From Endozoicomonas sp965196975 (GTDB taxonomy: Bacteria > Pseudomonadota > Gammaproteobacteria > Pseudomonadales > Endozoicomonadaceae), in assembly GCF_965196975.1 (NCBI RefSeq), contig NZ_OZ239981.1, positions 1,798,001 to 1,862,000 of the forward strand: 64,000 nt of DNA, given 5' to 3'. This document shows positions 1 to 8,732 of this stretch, piece by piece. Within the stretch, counting starts at the first letter, position 1, and each line of letters starts with the position of its first letter. A model generated the notes under the pieces. The model made no database searches and had not been told where the DNA came from. It saw only the letters and a program-made list of their open reading frames with translations. The translations under genes and the position numbers were made by a program.

Positions 1-302
1 CCAACAACCGATGTGTCGGTAGTTAAAGTAAATTCCTGTCCAGCAGTCAGCATGACATCATCGCCATTCTGCAGCTTAACAGTACGGATTTCAGGGCCTT
101 TGGTGTCCAGAAGAATGGCAACACGCTTACCGGTTTCAGCCATTACTTCTCGCAGACGGGCAATACGGGCACCATGCTCGTCAAAATCACCATGGGAGAA
201 GTTCAGTCGCATCACATTCATGCCATTGTCGACCAGCTTGGTCAGCATTTCATGGGATTCAGACTTAGGGCCGATGGTACAGACGATCTTGGTCTTTCTC
301 AC
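1..302 (-). CDS. pykF: Pyruvate kinase (5' part, runs off the left edge)
   Basis: Glycolytic enzyme converting phosphoenolpyruvate and ADP to pyruvate and ATP in the cytoplasm. The reverse strand reads RKTKIVCTIGPKSES, then MNVMRLNFSHGD and LLDTKGPEIRTVKL, which are the N-terminal A-domain signatures of type I (PykF-like) pyruvate kinase. The start is GTG at 302: a GGAG ribosome site lies about nine bases upstream and an in-frame TAG lies just beyond it, so no longer start is possible. Only about 100 residues are present; the rest lies to the left of the window. Other PEP/pyruvate enzymes (ppsA, ppsR) follow nearby. Confidence 0.95.
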   Translation of the reverse strand, partial: MRKTKIVCTIGPKSESHEMLTKLVDNGMNVMRLNFSHGDFDEHGARIARLREVMAETGKRVAILLDTKGPEIRTVKLQNGDDVMLTAGQEFTLTTDTSVV

Positions 303-605
303 TGGAGTTTTCTCCGTCAGAGGGGGGTTCTAGTGTGAATGGCGGTCAGGTGAATGATGTCCCGACGCTTTGATGGGGGCGGATATTACCGCAAAAACGA
401 AAGAAAACCTTGGCCTTTTTACAATAAATTCGTCGTTTTAGATCAGTAATTTCCGAAAAAGTGTTTAATTAATCATCAACGATAATAACTTATGAAAAGG
501 CTTGTTAAACAGTGACTTATTATAGAAAGAATCGTTATTTATGACTGACTGAAAATTGCCCTGTTCAGGTAGTCCTAGAATTCAATAAAACAGGGCTTCA
601 GACAA
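303..605. other. Intergenic region with pykF promoter side and rraA end
   Basis: No convincing gene here. The right end carries an inverted repeat, GCCCTGTT at 558-565 with AACAGGGC at 589-596 (23-base loop), just beyond the rraA stop codon. It could end rraA transcription on the minus strand, although the T-tract is weak. The rest is AT-rich and probably contains the pykF promoter. Confidence 0.4.
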
Positions 606-1085
606 TTAAACAAGTCGTTCTGCGGAAACAACAATACCGTTTAAATCTGCATAAAGGAAATGACCAGGAATAAAATCGGTGCCATGGAAGCGAATCGGTA
701 TATTGACCTCTCCAAGTCCTTTTTTATCCGTTTTCATTGGATGGGTAGCGAGAGCGTGAACCCCCAGCTGGAGTTGCGAAATCACTTCCACGTCCCGGAT
801 ACAGCCATAGACAACAACCCCCTGCCAACCGTTACTGACGGCCTGTTCTGCCAGCATATCACCCAGCAATGCCCTTCTAAGGGAACCACCTCCATCAACG
901 ACCAGTACCTTACCCTGACCATCACTGAAAACCTGCTCCCGAACCATGGAGTTATCTTCATGGCATTTGATCGTGACAATCTCACCACCAAAAATGGTTT
1001 TCCCGCCAAGGCTTTTAAAACCCGGCTCAACCACCTGAATTTTATCGGCAAAGTCATCGCACAGATCAGGGGTAGTAAAGCTCAT
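606..1085 (-). CDS. rraA: Ribonuclease E activity regulator RraA
   Basis: 159 aa, full length for RraA, a ring-shaped trimeric protein that binds RNase E and restrains mRNA decay; the fold derives from demethylmenaquinone methyltransferase-like and aldolase-like proteins. Visible signatures are the N-terminal TPDLCDDFADK, the VDGGGSLRRALLGD loop and GVVVYGCIRD. The ATG at 1085 is preceded by GGGAG at good spacing. It lies downstream of ppsA on the same strand but is separated by a strong terminator, so it probably has its own promoter. Sequence alone cannot exclude the aldolase activity found in some relatives, but the neighbourhood and close match favour RraA. Confidence 0.93.
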   Translation of the reverse strand: MSFTTPDLCDDFADKIQVVEPGFKSLGGKTIFGGEIVTIKCHEDNSMVREQVFSDGQGKVLVVDGGGSLRRALLGDMLAEQAVSNGWQGVVVYGCIRDVEVISQLQLGVHALATHPMKTDKKGLGEVNIPIRFHGTDFIPGHFLYADLNGIVVSAERLV

Positions 1086-1126
1086 TATTATTCTCCCATG
1101 GCAATCATGGCTGAAATGATAAACAA

Positions 1127-1161
1127 AAAAACCACAAACTTCACAGCGCTTTGTGAGGTTT
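1127..1161 (-). terminator. Rho-independent terminator of ppsA
   Basis: On the minus strand a stem of AAACCTCACA with TGTGAAGTTT (one wobble) is followed by GTGGTTTTTTT. It sits directly after the ppsA stop codon and before rraA, the classic position and form of an intrinsic terminator. Confidence 0.75.
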
Positions 1162-1233
1162 ATGGCCTTTGAGTTACTGCCATAAATGACTGAAATGCCG
1201 ATATGGCAATGACTATCACGGTCTTTTACAGAA

Positions 1234-3609
1234 TCATTCCGCCAGATAGAGCCAGGTTTCCAGAACCGAGTCCGGATTCAGGGAAACGGTATTAATCCCC
1301 TCCTCCATCAACCAGCGGGCAAGATCCGGATGATCACTAGGACCCTGGCCGCAAATACCAATGTATTTACCCTGCCGGCGACAGGCCTGAATAGCCATGG
1401 ACAGCAATTGCTTGACCGCAGCATTGCGCTCATCAAAAAGGTGAGCAATCAGACCAGAATCGCGATCAAGTCCCAGAGTCAGCTGAGTCATATCGTTTGA
1501 ACCGATAGAGAAACCATCAAAGTAATCCAGGAACTCATCAGCCAACAGCGCATTGGATGGCAGCTCACACATCATGATGATCTTCAGATCATTTTCGCCA
1601 CGACGGAGCCCAAAGTCTGACATGATCTTGATAACTTGATGAGCTTCATCCGGCGTCCTGACGAATGGCACCATCAGTTCAACATTGGTCAGACCGAACT
1701 CTTCCCTCACCCGCTTCATGGCCCGGCACTCAAGCTCAAAACAATCTCTGAATGATTCCGAGATATAGCGCGAAGCACCACGGAAGCCCAACATCGGGTT
1801 CTCTTCATGAGGCTCATAGATCTTTCCGCCAATCAGGTTGGCGTATTCGTTAGACTTAAAGTCTGAGAGTCGGACAATAACCTTTTCAGGGGCAAAAGCT
1901 GCAGCAATAGACGCTACACCTTCAACCAGTTTCTCGACGTAAAAATCAACAGGATCACCATAGCCCGCCATGCGCTCATCAATCTGCTGTTTGACGGCAT
2001 CAGGCATGCTGTCGTAGTTCAGCAACGCCTTGGGATGAACACCAATCATCTTATTGATGATGAATTCCAGTCGAGCGAGACCGACACCGGCATTAGGCAG
2101 TCGGGAGAAACTGAAAGCCCGGTCAGGATTACCCACATTCATCATGATCTTGAATGGCAGCTCTGGCATCTGATCCAGGTCTTTCTTCTGGTGTTCAAAT
2201 GGCAGCTCACCTTCGTAGATAAAGCCGGTATCCCCTTCGGCACAGGAAACGGTAACCGCCTGACCATCTTTCAGTCGATCGGTTGCATCACCACACCCTA
2301 CGACCGCTGGAATACCAAGCTCTCTGGCGATAATGGCTGCATGGCAGGTACGCCCCCCACGGTTGGTTACAATGGCTGAGGCACGTTTCATGACAGGTTC
2401 CCAGTCCGGATCCGTCATATCCGTCACCAGAACATCACCATCCCGAACCCGATCCATATCCGCCAGATCATCCACCAGGCAGACTCTATCCTGACCGATG
2501 CGCTGACCAATGCTTCGACCTTCTGCAAGGATATTGCCCTGCTTCAAGAGGCGGTAACGCTCAAGGGTTCTGGACTCAGTTCGGCTTTGAACTGTCTCTG
2601 GCCTGGCCTGAACCACATAAAGCAGCTGATCATCCCCATCCTTGGCCCACTCGATATCCATTGGTCGGCCATAATGTGCTTCGATTGCCATAGCCTGACG
2701 GGCCAGCTCCAGCACATCGGCATCATTAATGGAAAACTGCTGACGTTTCTCAAGGTCGACATCCACAGTTTGAACCGATCTCCCGGTTTCTCCGGCATCA
2801 CCGTAAACCATCTGAATCGCCTTGCTGCCCATATTGCGTCGGAGAATGGCAGAGCGCCCTGCTTCCAGTGCGGGCTTGTAAACATAAAATTCATCCGGGT
2901 TTACCGCCCCCTGAACCACTGTCTCTCCCAGACCATAGGAGGAAGTGATAAATACGGCATCGCGGAAGCCTGACTCGGTATCCAAGGTAAACATCACACC
3001 AGCAGAGCCTGTTTCACTCCGGACCATCCGCTGAATACCCGCCGACAATGCTACATCCCGATGATCAAAGCCCTGATGCTCGCGGTATGAAATCGCACGA
3101 TCATTAAAAAGAGAGGCAAAGACTTCTCGAACCGCTCGCAGAACATTCTGTGCGCCGCGAATATTCAGAAAGGTTTCCTGCTGTCCGGCAAAGGAGGCAT
3201 CGGGCAGGTCTTCCGCCGTTGCTGATGAGCGAACGGCAACCGCAAGATCATCCTGATCACCACAGAGCTCACGATAGCTGTTGACAATGGCTTCTTCAAA
3301 TTCGGGCCGGAATGGTTCATCCATAATCCATTGGCGAATTCTGGCACCTGCCTGCGTTAATTGCTGAATATCATCAATATTCAGTTCATCCAGCAGGGTA
3401 TGAATACGATCATACAGCCCGGAGCCATCAAGAAAGTCACGATAGGCCTCAGCGGTGGTGGCAAAACCACCCGGCACACGAACCCCTGCCTTGCCAAGAT
3501 GACTGAGCATTTCTCCCAGCGAGGCGTTCTTACCACCGACTCGCTCTACATCACTATTGCCCAGAGCATCCAGGCCCACTACAAACTCTGGTAAAGATGA
3601 ACTGTTCAA
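1234..3609 (-). CDS. ppsA: Phosphoenolpyruvate synthase
   Basis: Makes PEP from pyruvate, ATP and water for gluconeogenesis. Domain order: N-terminal ATP-binding domain (VGGKNASLGEM, VRSSATAEDLPDASFAGQ), central phosphohistidine swivel domain with GGRTCHAAIIARE (His about residue 423), C-terminal PEP/pyruvate-binding barrel ending in GSNDMTQLTLGLDRDSG and GICGQGPSDHPD. The start chosen is TTG at 3609, because AGGAG lies 6-7 bases upstream and the protein then begins as in other PpsA proteins (about 791 aa); the frame stays open to a TTG at 3633. It is divergent from ppsR, whose product switches PpsA off by phosphorylating a threonine beside the catalytic histidine. Confidence 0.97.
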   Translation of the reverse strand: MNSSSLPEFVVGLDALGNSDVERVGGKNASLGEMLSHLGKAGVRVPGGFATTAEAYRDFLDGSGLYDRIHTLLDELNIDDIQQLTQAGARIRQWIMDEPFRPEFEEAIVNSYRELCGDQDDLAVAVRSSATAEDLPDASFAGQQETFLNIRGAQNVLRAVREVFASLFNDRAISYREHQGFDHRDVALSAGIQRMVRSETGSAGVMFTLDTESGFRDAVFITSSYGLGETVVQGAVNPDEFYVYKPALEAGRSAILRRNMGSKAIQMVYGDAGETGRSVQTVDVDLEKRQQFSINDADVLELARQAMAIEAHYGRPMDIEWAKDGDDQLLYVVQARPETVQSRTESRTLERYRLLKQGNILAEGRSIGQRIGQDRVCLVDDLADMDRVRDGDVLVTDMTDPDWEPVMKRASAIVTNRGGRTCHAAIIARELGIPAVVGCGDATDRLKDGQAVTVSCAEGDTGFIYEGELPFEHQKKDLDQMPELPFKIMMNVGNPDRAFSFSRLPNAGVGLARLEFIINKMIGVHPKALLNYDSMPDAVKQQIDERMAGYGDPVDFYVEKLVEGVASIAAAFAPEKVIVRLSDFKSNEYANLIGGKIYEPHEENPMLGFRGASRYISESFRDCFELECRAMKRVREEFGLTNVELMVPFVRTPDEAHQVIKIMSDFGLRRGENDLKIIMMCELPSNALLADEFLDYFDGFSIGSNDMTQLTLGLDRDSGLIAHLFDERNAAVKQLLSMAIQACRRQGKYIGICGQGPSDHPDLARWLMEEGINTVSLNPDSVLETWLYLAE

Positions 3610-3920
3610 GCCACTCTCCTGCCTGTACTTCAAAGGACTACCATGGGTTTCACCGTTGAGAATGCACCGACTGCGCCAGGGCCTGTCAGAATTTAAGTCT
3701 AATCGGCTCCCGGGCCATCAAAAAGGCTGTCATAGTACTGCTGATAAGACGACACTGGTTCTCTCATCGGGAAGAATCCGGTATAGTTTGTTAGAAAATG
3801 TTATAGATTGGAAGAGTTTTTTAACCTGGATCGCATTGTTTTTTAAATGTGTACCAGAAACTCCTAAAAATGGTGTTTTCTCGAGACGTTAATCACAAAA
3901 TTGCTGCTGGAGTGTATTGA
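3610..3920. promoter_or_regulatory. Divergent ppsA/ppsR promoter region
   Basis: About 310 bases without a gene, separating two divergent genes whose products act on each other. TATAGT near 3782 and AT-rich stretches (3790-3850) could be -10 elements for ppsR. No clear operator for a known regulator was recognised. Confidence 0.45.
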
Positions 3921-4742
3921 ATGGAGCGATCAGTTTTTTTTATCTCTGATGGTACTGGTATTACCGCTGAATCGTTTGGGCAAAGCCTGCTTGCCCAGTT
4001 TTCCGGACCTAAATTTCGTCACAACACTCTGCCATATGTTGATACCTCCGAAAAAGCAGTCCGGGCTCTAGCCCTTATAAAAGAAACACATCAGCATGAG
4101 GCGGTTCAGCCTATCGTCTTTATGACCGTGCTCAATGAAGAGGTCAGCAAACTTCTGCATACCAGTGGCGCTTATATTATTGACCTTTTTGATACCTTTC
4201 TTCCCGGCCTGGAGATGGAATTAGGCTCTCACCCGCTGTATACCGTCGGCAAGAAGCGCTCAACAACCAGCAGCGACAGCTATCACCGTCGCATTGAAGC
4301 GGTACAGTTCGCTCTTGATAATGATGACGGTGCCCGTATCCGGCACTATGAAAAGGCCGATATCATTCTGCTGGGAGCTTCCCGTTCGGGTAAAACACCG
4401 ACATGCATCTACCTGGGGTTACAGTTTGGTATCTTTGCTGCCAATTATCCCATTACTGAGGATGATCTTGATAAGGGCATCAAACTGCCTGACTTTCTGC
4501 GACCTCATAAAGAACGCCTCTTTGGATTGACCATCAATCCGGCCCGGCTCTCAGGCATCAGAAATGAACGGCGACCAAACAGTCGCTATTCATCAATCAG
4601 ACAGTGCCAGTATGAAGTACAGATGGTGGAACAGATCTACCAGCAGGAGCAGATCCGCTACATTGATACCACTGAGTTTTCCGTTGAAGAGATTGCCACC
4701 CGCATAATGGATCAGGCCTGCCTGGTAAGAAGGCTTAAATAG
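3921..4742 (+). CDS. ppsR: PEP synthase regulatory kinase/pyrophosphorylase (PSRP)
   Basis: 273 aa, the usual length of the DUF299 bifunctional serine/threonine kinase and Pi-dependent pyrophosphorylase. It inactivates PpsA with ADP as phosphate donor and reactivates it by phosphorolysis. Diagnostic features are the N-terminal FFISDGTGITAESFGQSLL and the P-loop GASRSGKT at residues 152-159, followed by PTCIYLG. The divergent arrangement with ppsA, its substrate, is the standard one and separates it from the Firmicutes pyruvate-phosphate-dikinase regulator of the same family. Confidence 0.96.
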   Translation: MERSVFFISDGTGITAESFGQSLLAQFSGPKFRHNTLPYVDTSEKAVRALALIKETHQHEAVQPIVFMTVLNEEVSKLLHTSGAYIIDLFDTFLPGLEMELGSHPLYTVGKKRSTTSSDSYHRRIEAVQFALDNDDGARIRHYEKADIILLGASRSGKTPTCIYLGLQFGIFAANYPITEDDLDKGIKLPDFLRPHKERLFGLTINPARLSGIRNERRPNSRYSSIRQCQYEVQMVEQIYQQEQIRYIDTTEFSVEEIATRIMDQACLVRRLK

Positions 4743-4749
4743 AAAGGAT

Positions 4750-4774
4750 GGAAGTATGGCTTAACCATACTTCC
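4750..4774. terminator. Bidirectional hairpin between ppsR and prpF
   Basis: Perfect 10-bp stem GGAAGTATGG / CCATACTTCC with a 5-base loop, placed exactly between the convergent ppsR and prpF stop codons. T-rich sequence follows on the plus strand. It probably ends both transcripts. Confidence 0.7.
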
Positions 4775-4783
4775 TTATTCGTG

Positions 4784-5965
4784 TTATTTAAAAGTATCAG
4801 CAGGCACACGTACCCAGCCTTCCATCAAGACTCTGGCACTTCGACTCATGATGGCTTTGGTCACCGACCATTGACCATCTTTAAGCACGGCTTCTGCTCC
4901 GACTTTCAATGTACCCGAGGGGTGACCAAAGCGAACCGAGTTTCGTTCACCACCACCGGCAGCCAGGTTAACCAGAGTTCCCGGAATGGCCGCTGCTGTG
5001 CCAATGGCCACTGCAGCGGTTCCCATCATGGCATGATGAAGTTTACCCATAGAGAGTGCTCTGACCAGCAGATCGATATCGTCTTCAGAGACTGCTTTGC
5101 CGCTGGAAGAAGGATAACTTTTCGGTTCAGCAACAAAAGCGACTTTCGGCGTATGCTGTCGGGTCGCGGCTTCTTCAAGACTGCTGATCAAGCCCATCCG
5201 CAGTGCGCCATGGGCCCGGATATTTTCAAACATGGCCAGCGCTTTCTCATCACCGTTGATCACTTCCTGCAGTTCCGTTCCCTGATAACCAATGTCTTCA
5301 GCATTGATAAATATGGTAGGAATACCGGCATTGATCATGGTGGCCTTTAACAACCCAACGCCTGGAACCTCAAGATCATCCACCAGGTGGCCTGTTGGAA
5401 ACATGGCGCCTTCGCCATCCGCAGGATCAAGAAACTCAACCTGAACTTCAGCGGCCGGGAAAGTCACACCATCCAGGACAAAGTCACCCGTTTCCTGCAC
5501 TTTACCGTCGGTCATTGGCACATTGGCAATAATGGTTTTTTTGATATTGGCCTGCCAGATCCGTACTGTGGCGATGCCATTGTCGGGTATCCGTTCAGCA
5601 TTAACCAGCCCACTGTTGATGGCAAATGCGCCGACGGCTGCGGTCAGGTTTCCACAGTTGCCACTCCAGTCCACGAACGGTTTATCTATGGATACCTGGC
5701 CAAAGAGGTAGTCGACATCATGGCCAGTCTGGGTGCTTTTCGAGAGAATCACCGTTTTGCTGGTACTGGACGTTGCACCACCCATACCATCAATCTGCTT
5801 ACCGTATGGGTCTGGACTGCCAATCACCCTGAGCAACAGGGCATCACGGGCCTTGCCTGAAGCCTGTGCAGCTTCTGGAAGATCGGTGAGATTAAAAAAA
5901 ACGCCTTTACTGGTTCCGCCCCGCATATAGGTGGCAGGAACCTTAATCTGTGGAGGATGAGCCAT
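4784..5965 (-). CDS. prpF: 2-methylaconitate cis-trans isomerase PrpF
   Basis: 393 aa. Isomerises the trans-2-methylaconitate product of AcnD so that a hydratase can complete the methylcitrate cycle. Family signatures: N-terminal VPATYMRGGTSKGVFF, DGMGGATSSTSKTVI and WSGNCGNLTAAVGAFA, typical of the PrpF/diaminopimelate-epimerase-like fold. The ATG at 5965 follows AGGAG at about 9 bases. It is the last gene of the gntR-prpB-prpC-acnD-prpF operon, 69 bases after acnD; prpF almost always accompanies acnD, never the prpD-type dehydratase. Confidence 0.96.
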   Translation of the reverse strand: MAHPPQIKVPATYMRGGTSKGVFFNLTDLPEAAQASGKARDALLLRVIGSPDPYGKQIDGMGGATSSTSKTVILSKSTQTGHDVDYLFGQVSIDKPFVDWSGNCGNLTAAVGAFAINSGLVNAERIPDNGIATVRIWQANIKKTIIANVPMTDGKVQETGDFVLDGVTFPAAEVQVEFLDPADGEGAMFPTGHLVDDLEVPGVGLLKATMINAGIPTIFINAEDIGYQGTELQEVINGDEKALAMFENIRAHGALRMGLISSLEEAATRQHTPKVAFVAEPKSYPSSSGKAVSEDDIDLLVRALSMGKLHHAMMGTAAVAIGTAAAIPGTLVNLAAGGGERNSVRFGHPSGTLKVGAEAVLKDGQWSVTKAIMSRSARVLMEGWVRVPADTFK

Positions 5966-6034
5966 ATAGAATAGCTCCTTCTGTCATTAAGAGTGTTGTG
6001 CTGGCCCTCTGATAAAAGGCCAGCGTGAGGATGA

Positions 6035-8629
6035 TCAGACTGCGGCTTCGGATTCAAGGAAATCTTTGGCGAAACGCTGCAGAACACCGCCGGCATCGTA
6101 TACGGATACTTCTTCAGCGGTATCCAGGCGGCAGGTTACCGGAACCTCAACGGTTTCTCCGTTTGCACGGTGGATCAACAGAGCCAGTGTCGCACCCGGA
6201 GTCCGCTCACCGATGACATCGTAGGTTTCAGTACCATCCAGCCCCAATGTCTTGCGGGTTGTGCCAGCCTTGAATTCCAGTGGCAGTACACCCATACCAA
6301 CCAGGTTGGTACGATGGATACGCTCAAACCCTTCTGCCACGATCGCCTCAACCCCGGCAAGCCGAACCCCTTTGGCTGCCCAGTCACGGGATGACCCCTG
6401 GCCATAGTCCGCTCCGGCAACAATAATCAGTGGCTGGCGACGATCCATGTAGGTCTCAATCGCTTCCCACATGCGAGTTTCTTTGCCTTCAGGCTCAATT
6501 CTGGCCAGAGAGCCCTGCTTGACCTCACCGTCAGCATCCAGACACATCTCATTCAGCAGTTTCGGGTTGGCAAAGGTGGCCCTCTGTGCTGTCAGATGAT
6601 CACCACGGTGTGTGGCATAGGAGTTGAAGTCTTCTTCCGGCAGCCCCATTTTCGCCAGATATTCACCGGCGGCACTGCTGGCCAGAATCGCATTGGAAGG
6701 TGACAGGTGATCCGTGGTGATGTTATCACCCAGAACCGCCAGAGGACGCATGCCTTTCAGGGTTCGTTCACCCGCCAATGCACCTTCCCAATAAGGAGGA
6801 CGGCGAATGTAGGTACTCATGGAACGCCAGTCGTATAGAGGACTTTCGGCCTGCTCCACCTTGCCCAGATCAAACATGGGAATGTAAACCTGGTTAAACT
6901 GCTCTGGTTTCACGGATTCAGCAACAATCGCATCAATCTCTTTATCGCTGGGCCAGATGTCTTTCAAGGTGATGGGGTTACCATCCTTATCCGTACCCAG
7001 TGCATCCTTTTCAATATCAAAGCGCACGGTACCGGCAATGGCGTAAGCCACCACCAACGGTGGAGACGCAAGGAAAGCCTGCTTCGCGTAAGGATGAATC
7101 CGACCATCAAAGTTACGGTTTCCAGAGAGAACGGCGGTTGCGTAGAGGTCCCGATCAATGACTTCCTGCTGGATCTCAGGGTCAAGCGCCCCGCTCATGC
7201 CGTTACAGGTAGTGCAGGCGTAGGCGACAATACCAAAGCCCAGTTTTTCCATCTCAGAAAGCAGACCGGCTTCCTCAAGATAGAGTTTGGCGACTTTAGA
7301 GCCTGGTGCAAACGAAGACTTCACCCAGGGTTTCCGTACAAGCCCAAGTTCATTAGCTTTCCGGGCCACCAGCCCGGCAGCAACGACGTTACGGGGGTTG
7401 CTGGTATTGGTGCAGCTGGTGATAGCAGCAATGATGATTGCACCATCGGGCATCAAGCCCTCCTGCTCTTCCCACTGTCCGGCCACACCACGACTTTCCA
7501 GCTCGGATGTCGGCAAACGGCGATGCGGGTTGGATGGCCCTGCCATATTCCGGCAAACCGTAGAGAGATCAAATCTCAGCACCCGCTCATATTCAGCCGT
7601 TTTCAGATCATCTGCCCAGAGACCGGTAGTTTTCGCGTAATTTTCGACCAAAGCCACCTGTTCAGGCTCACGGCCGGTCAACTTGAGATAATCAATGGTC
7701 TGTTCATCGATGTAGAACATCCCCGCTGATGCACCAAACTCTGGCGTCATATTGGAAATGGTTGCACGGTCACCAATGGTGAGGTTGGCAGCCCCTTCTC
7801 CAAAGAACTCGAGGTAGGATGAAACCACACGCTCTTTTCTCAGGAATTCGGTAAGGGCCAGCACTATATCGGTCGCCGTAATCCCCGGCTGACGTTGCCC
7901 AACCAGCTCAACGCCTACGATATCAGGAAGGCGCATCATGGAAGGTCGGCCCAGCATAACGGTTTCCGCTTCCAGACCACCAACACCAATGGCTATAACA
8001 CCCAGGGCATCCACGTGCGGCGTATGGCTGTCGGTACCGACACAGGTGTCCGGATAGGCGACACCATCACGAGCCTGAATAACCGGAGACATTTTTTCCA
8101 GATTGATCTGATGCATGATGCCATTCCCAGCAGGAATCACATCAACGTTTTCAAAGGCGGTTTTGGTCCACTCGATAAAGTGGAAACGGTCTTCATTCCG
8201 ACGATCTTCAATGGCCCGGTTTTTTTCAAACGCATCTGGATCAAAACCGCCGTGCTCAACCGCCAGAGAGTGGTCAACAATCAGCTGGGTGGGCACAACC
8301 GGATTAACCTTGGAAGGGTCACCGCCCTGCTCGGCAATGGCGTCTCTCAATCCGGCAAGATCAACCAACGCTGTCTGGCCAAGAATATCATGGCAGACAA
8401 CACGGGCAGGATACCAGGGGAAATCCAGGTCTCGTTTGCGCTCAATAATCTGCTTCAGGGAATCGGTCAGAGTTGCCGGATCACAGCGACGAACCAGCTG
8501 TTCAGCCAGTACTCGGGAGGTATAGGGCAAGGTTTTATAAGCGCCCGGCTGAATCGCTTCCACGGCTTCACGGGTGTCATAATAATCCAGCTGGGTGCCG
8601 GGTAAGGCTTTACGAAAATCAGTGTTCAT
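6035..8629 (-). CDS. acnD: Fe/S-dependent 2-methylcitrate dehydratase AcnD
   Basis: About 864 aa, aconitase superfamily. Dehydrates 2-methylcitrate to 2-methylaconitate in propionate breakdown. [4Fe-4S] ligands are visible: TSCTNTS (Cys about 406) and CTTCNG (Cys 472 and 475). The C-terminal swivel domain includes ITTDHLSPSNAI and GSSRDWAAKG. The start is placed at the ATG at 8629, giving MNTDFRKALPGT as in known AcnD proteins; a GTG five codons upstream is possible but lacks a ribosome site. Its partner prpF follows, which distinguishes it from housekeeping aconitase A. Confidence 0.96.
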   Translation of the reverse strand: MNTDFRKALPGTQLDYYDTREAVEAIQPGAYKTLPYTSRVLAEQLVRRCDPATLTDSLKQIIERKRDLDFPWYPARVVCHDILGQTALVDLAGLRDAIAEQGGDPSKVNPVVPTQLIVDHSLAVEHGGFDPDAFEKNRAIEDRRNEDRFHFIEWTKTAFENVDVIPAGNGIMHQINLEKMSPVIQARDGVAYPDTCVGTDSHTPHVDALGVIAIGVGGLEAETVMLGRPSMMRLPDIVGVELVGQRQPGITATDIVLALTEFLRKERVVSSYLEFFGEGAANLTIGDRATISNMTPEFGASAGMFYIDEQTIDYLKLTGREPEQVALVENYAKTTGLWADDLKTAEYERVLRFDLSTVCRNMAGPSNPHRRLPTSELESRGVAGQWEEQEGLMPDGAIIIAAITSCTNTSNPRNVVAAGLVARKANELGLVRKPWVKSSFAPGSKVAKLYLEEAGLLSEMEKLGFGIVAYACTTCNGMSGALDPEIQQEVIDRDLYATAVLSGNRNFDGRIHPYAKQAFLASPPLVVAYAIAGTVRFDIEKDALGTDKDGNPITLKDIWPSDKEIDAIVAESVKPEQFNQVYIPMFDLGKVEQAESPLYDWRSMSTYIRRPPYWEGALAGERTLKGMRPLAVLGDNITTDHLSPSNAILASSAAGEYLAKMGLPEEDFNSYATHRGDHLTAQRATFANPKLLNEMCLDADGEVKQGSLARIEPEGKETRMWEAIETYMDRRQPLIIVAGADYGQGSSRDWAAKGVRLAGVEAIVAEGFERIHRTNLVGMGVLPLEFKAGTTRKTLGLDGTETYDVIGERTPGATLALLIHRANGETVEVPVTCRLDTAEEVSVYDAGGVLQRFAKDFLESEAAV

Positions 8630-8670
8630 ACGTCGAACGTCCACCGGGCAAGAAATTTATTGTTATGAAC

Positions 8671-8731
8671 CACGAAGAATACAAGGAGCACACAGATAAC
8701 TTTCTTCTTTGTGCACCTTGTAATCTTTGTG
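8671..8731. repeat. Imperfect palindrome between prpC and acnD
   Basis: Two 24-base arms (8671-8694 and 8708-8731) are inverted copies matching at about 20 positions, separated by 13 bases. The arms contain TACAAGG and CACAAAG/CACGAAG words. It resembles repetitive extragenic palindromes and could form an mRNA hairpin that sets the relative levels of prpC and acnD messages. Confidence 0.55.
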
Positions 8732-8732
8732 A

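Noticed and set aside
660..1172. 170-codon plus-strand open frame over rraA
   Set aside because: Antisense shadow of rraA; the encoded sequence has no family resemblance.
4748..5350. 200-codon plus-strand open frame over prpF
   Set aside because: Antisense to prpF, beginning inside the terminator hairpin; no domain seen.
7094..7729. 211-codon plus-strand open frame
   Set aside because: It lies wholly antisense within acnD, a strongly conserved gene, and has no recognisable domain or ribosome site; it is a by-product of codon use in acnD.
7895..8605. 236-codon plus-strand open frame over acnD
   Set aside because: Antisense shadow of the acnD N-terminal half; the minus-strand reading matches AcnD throughout.
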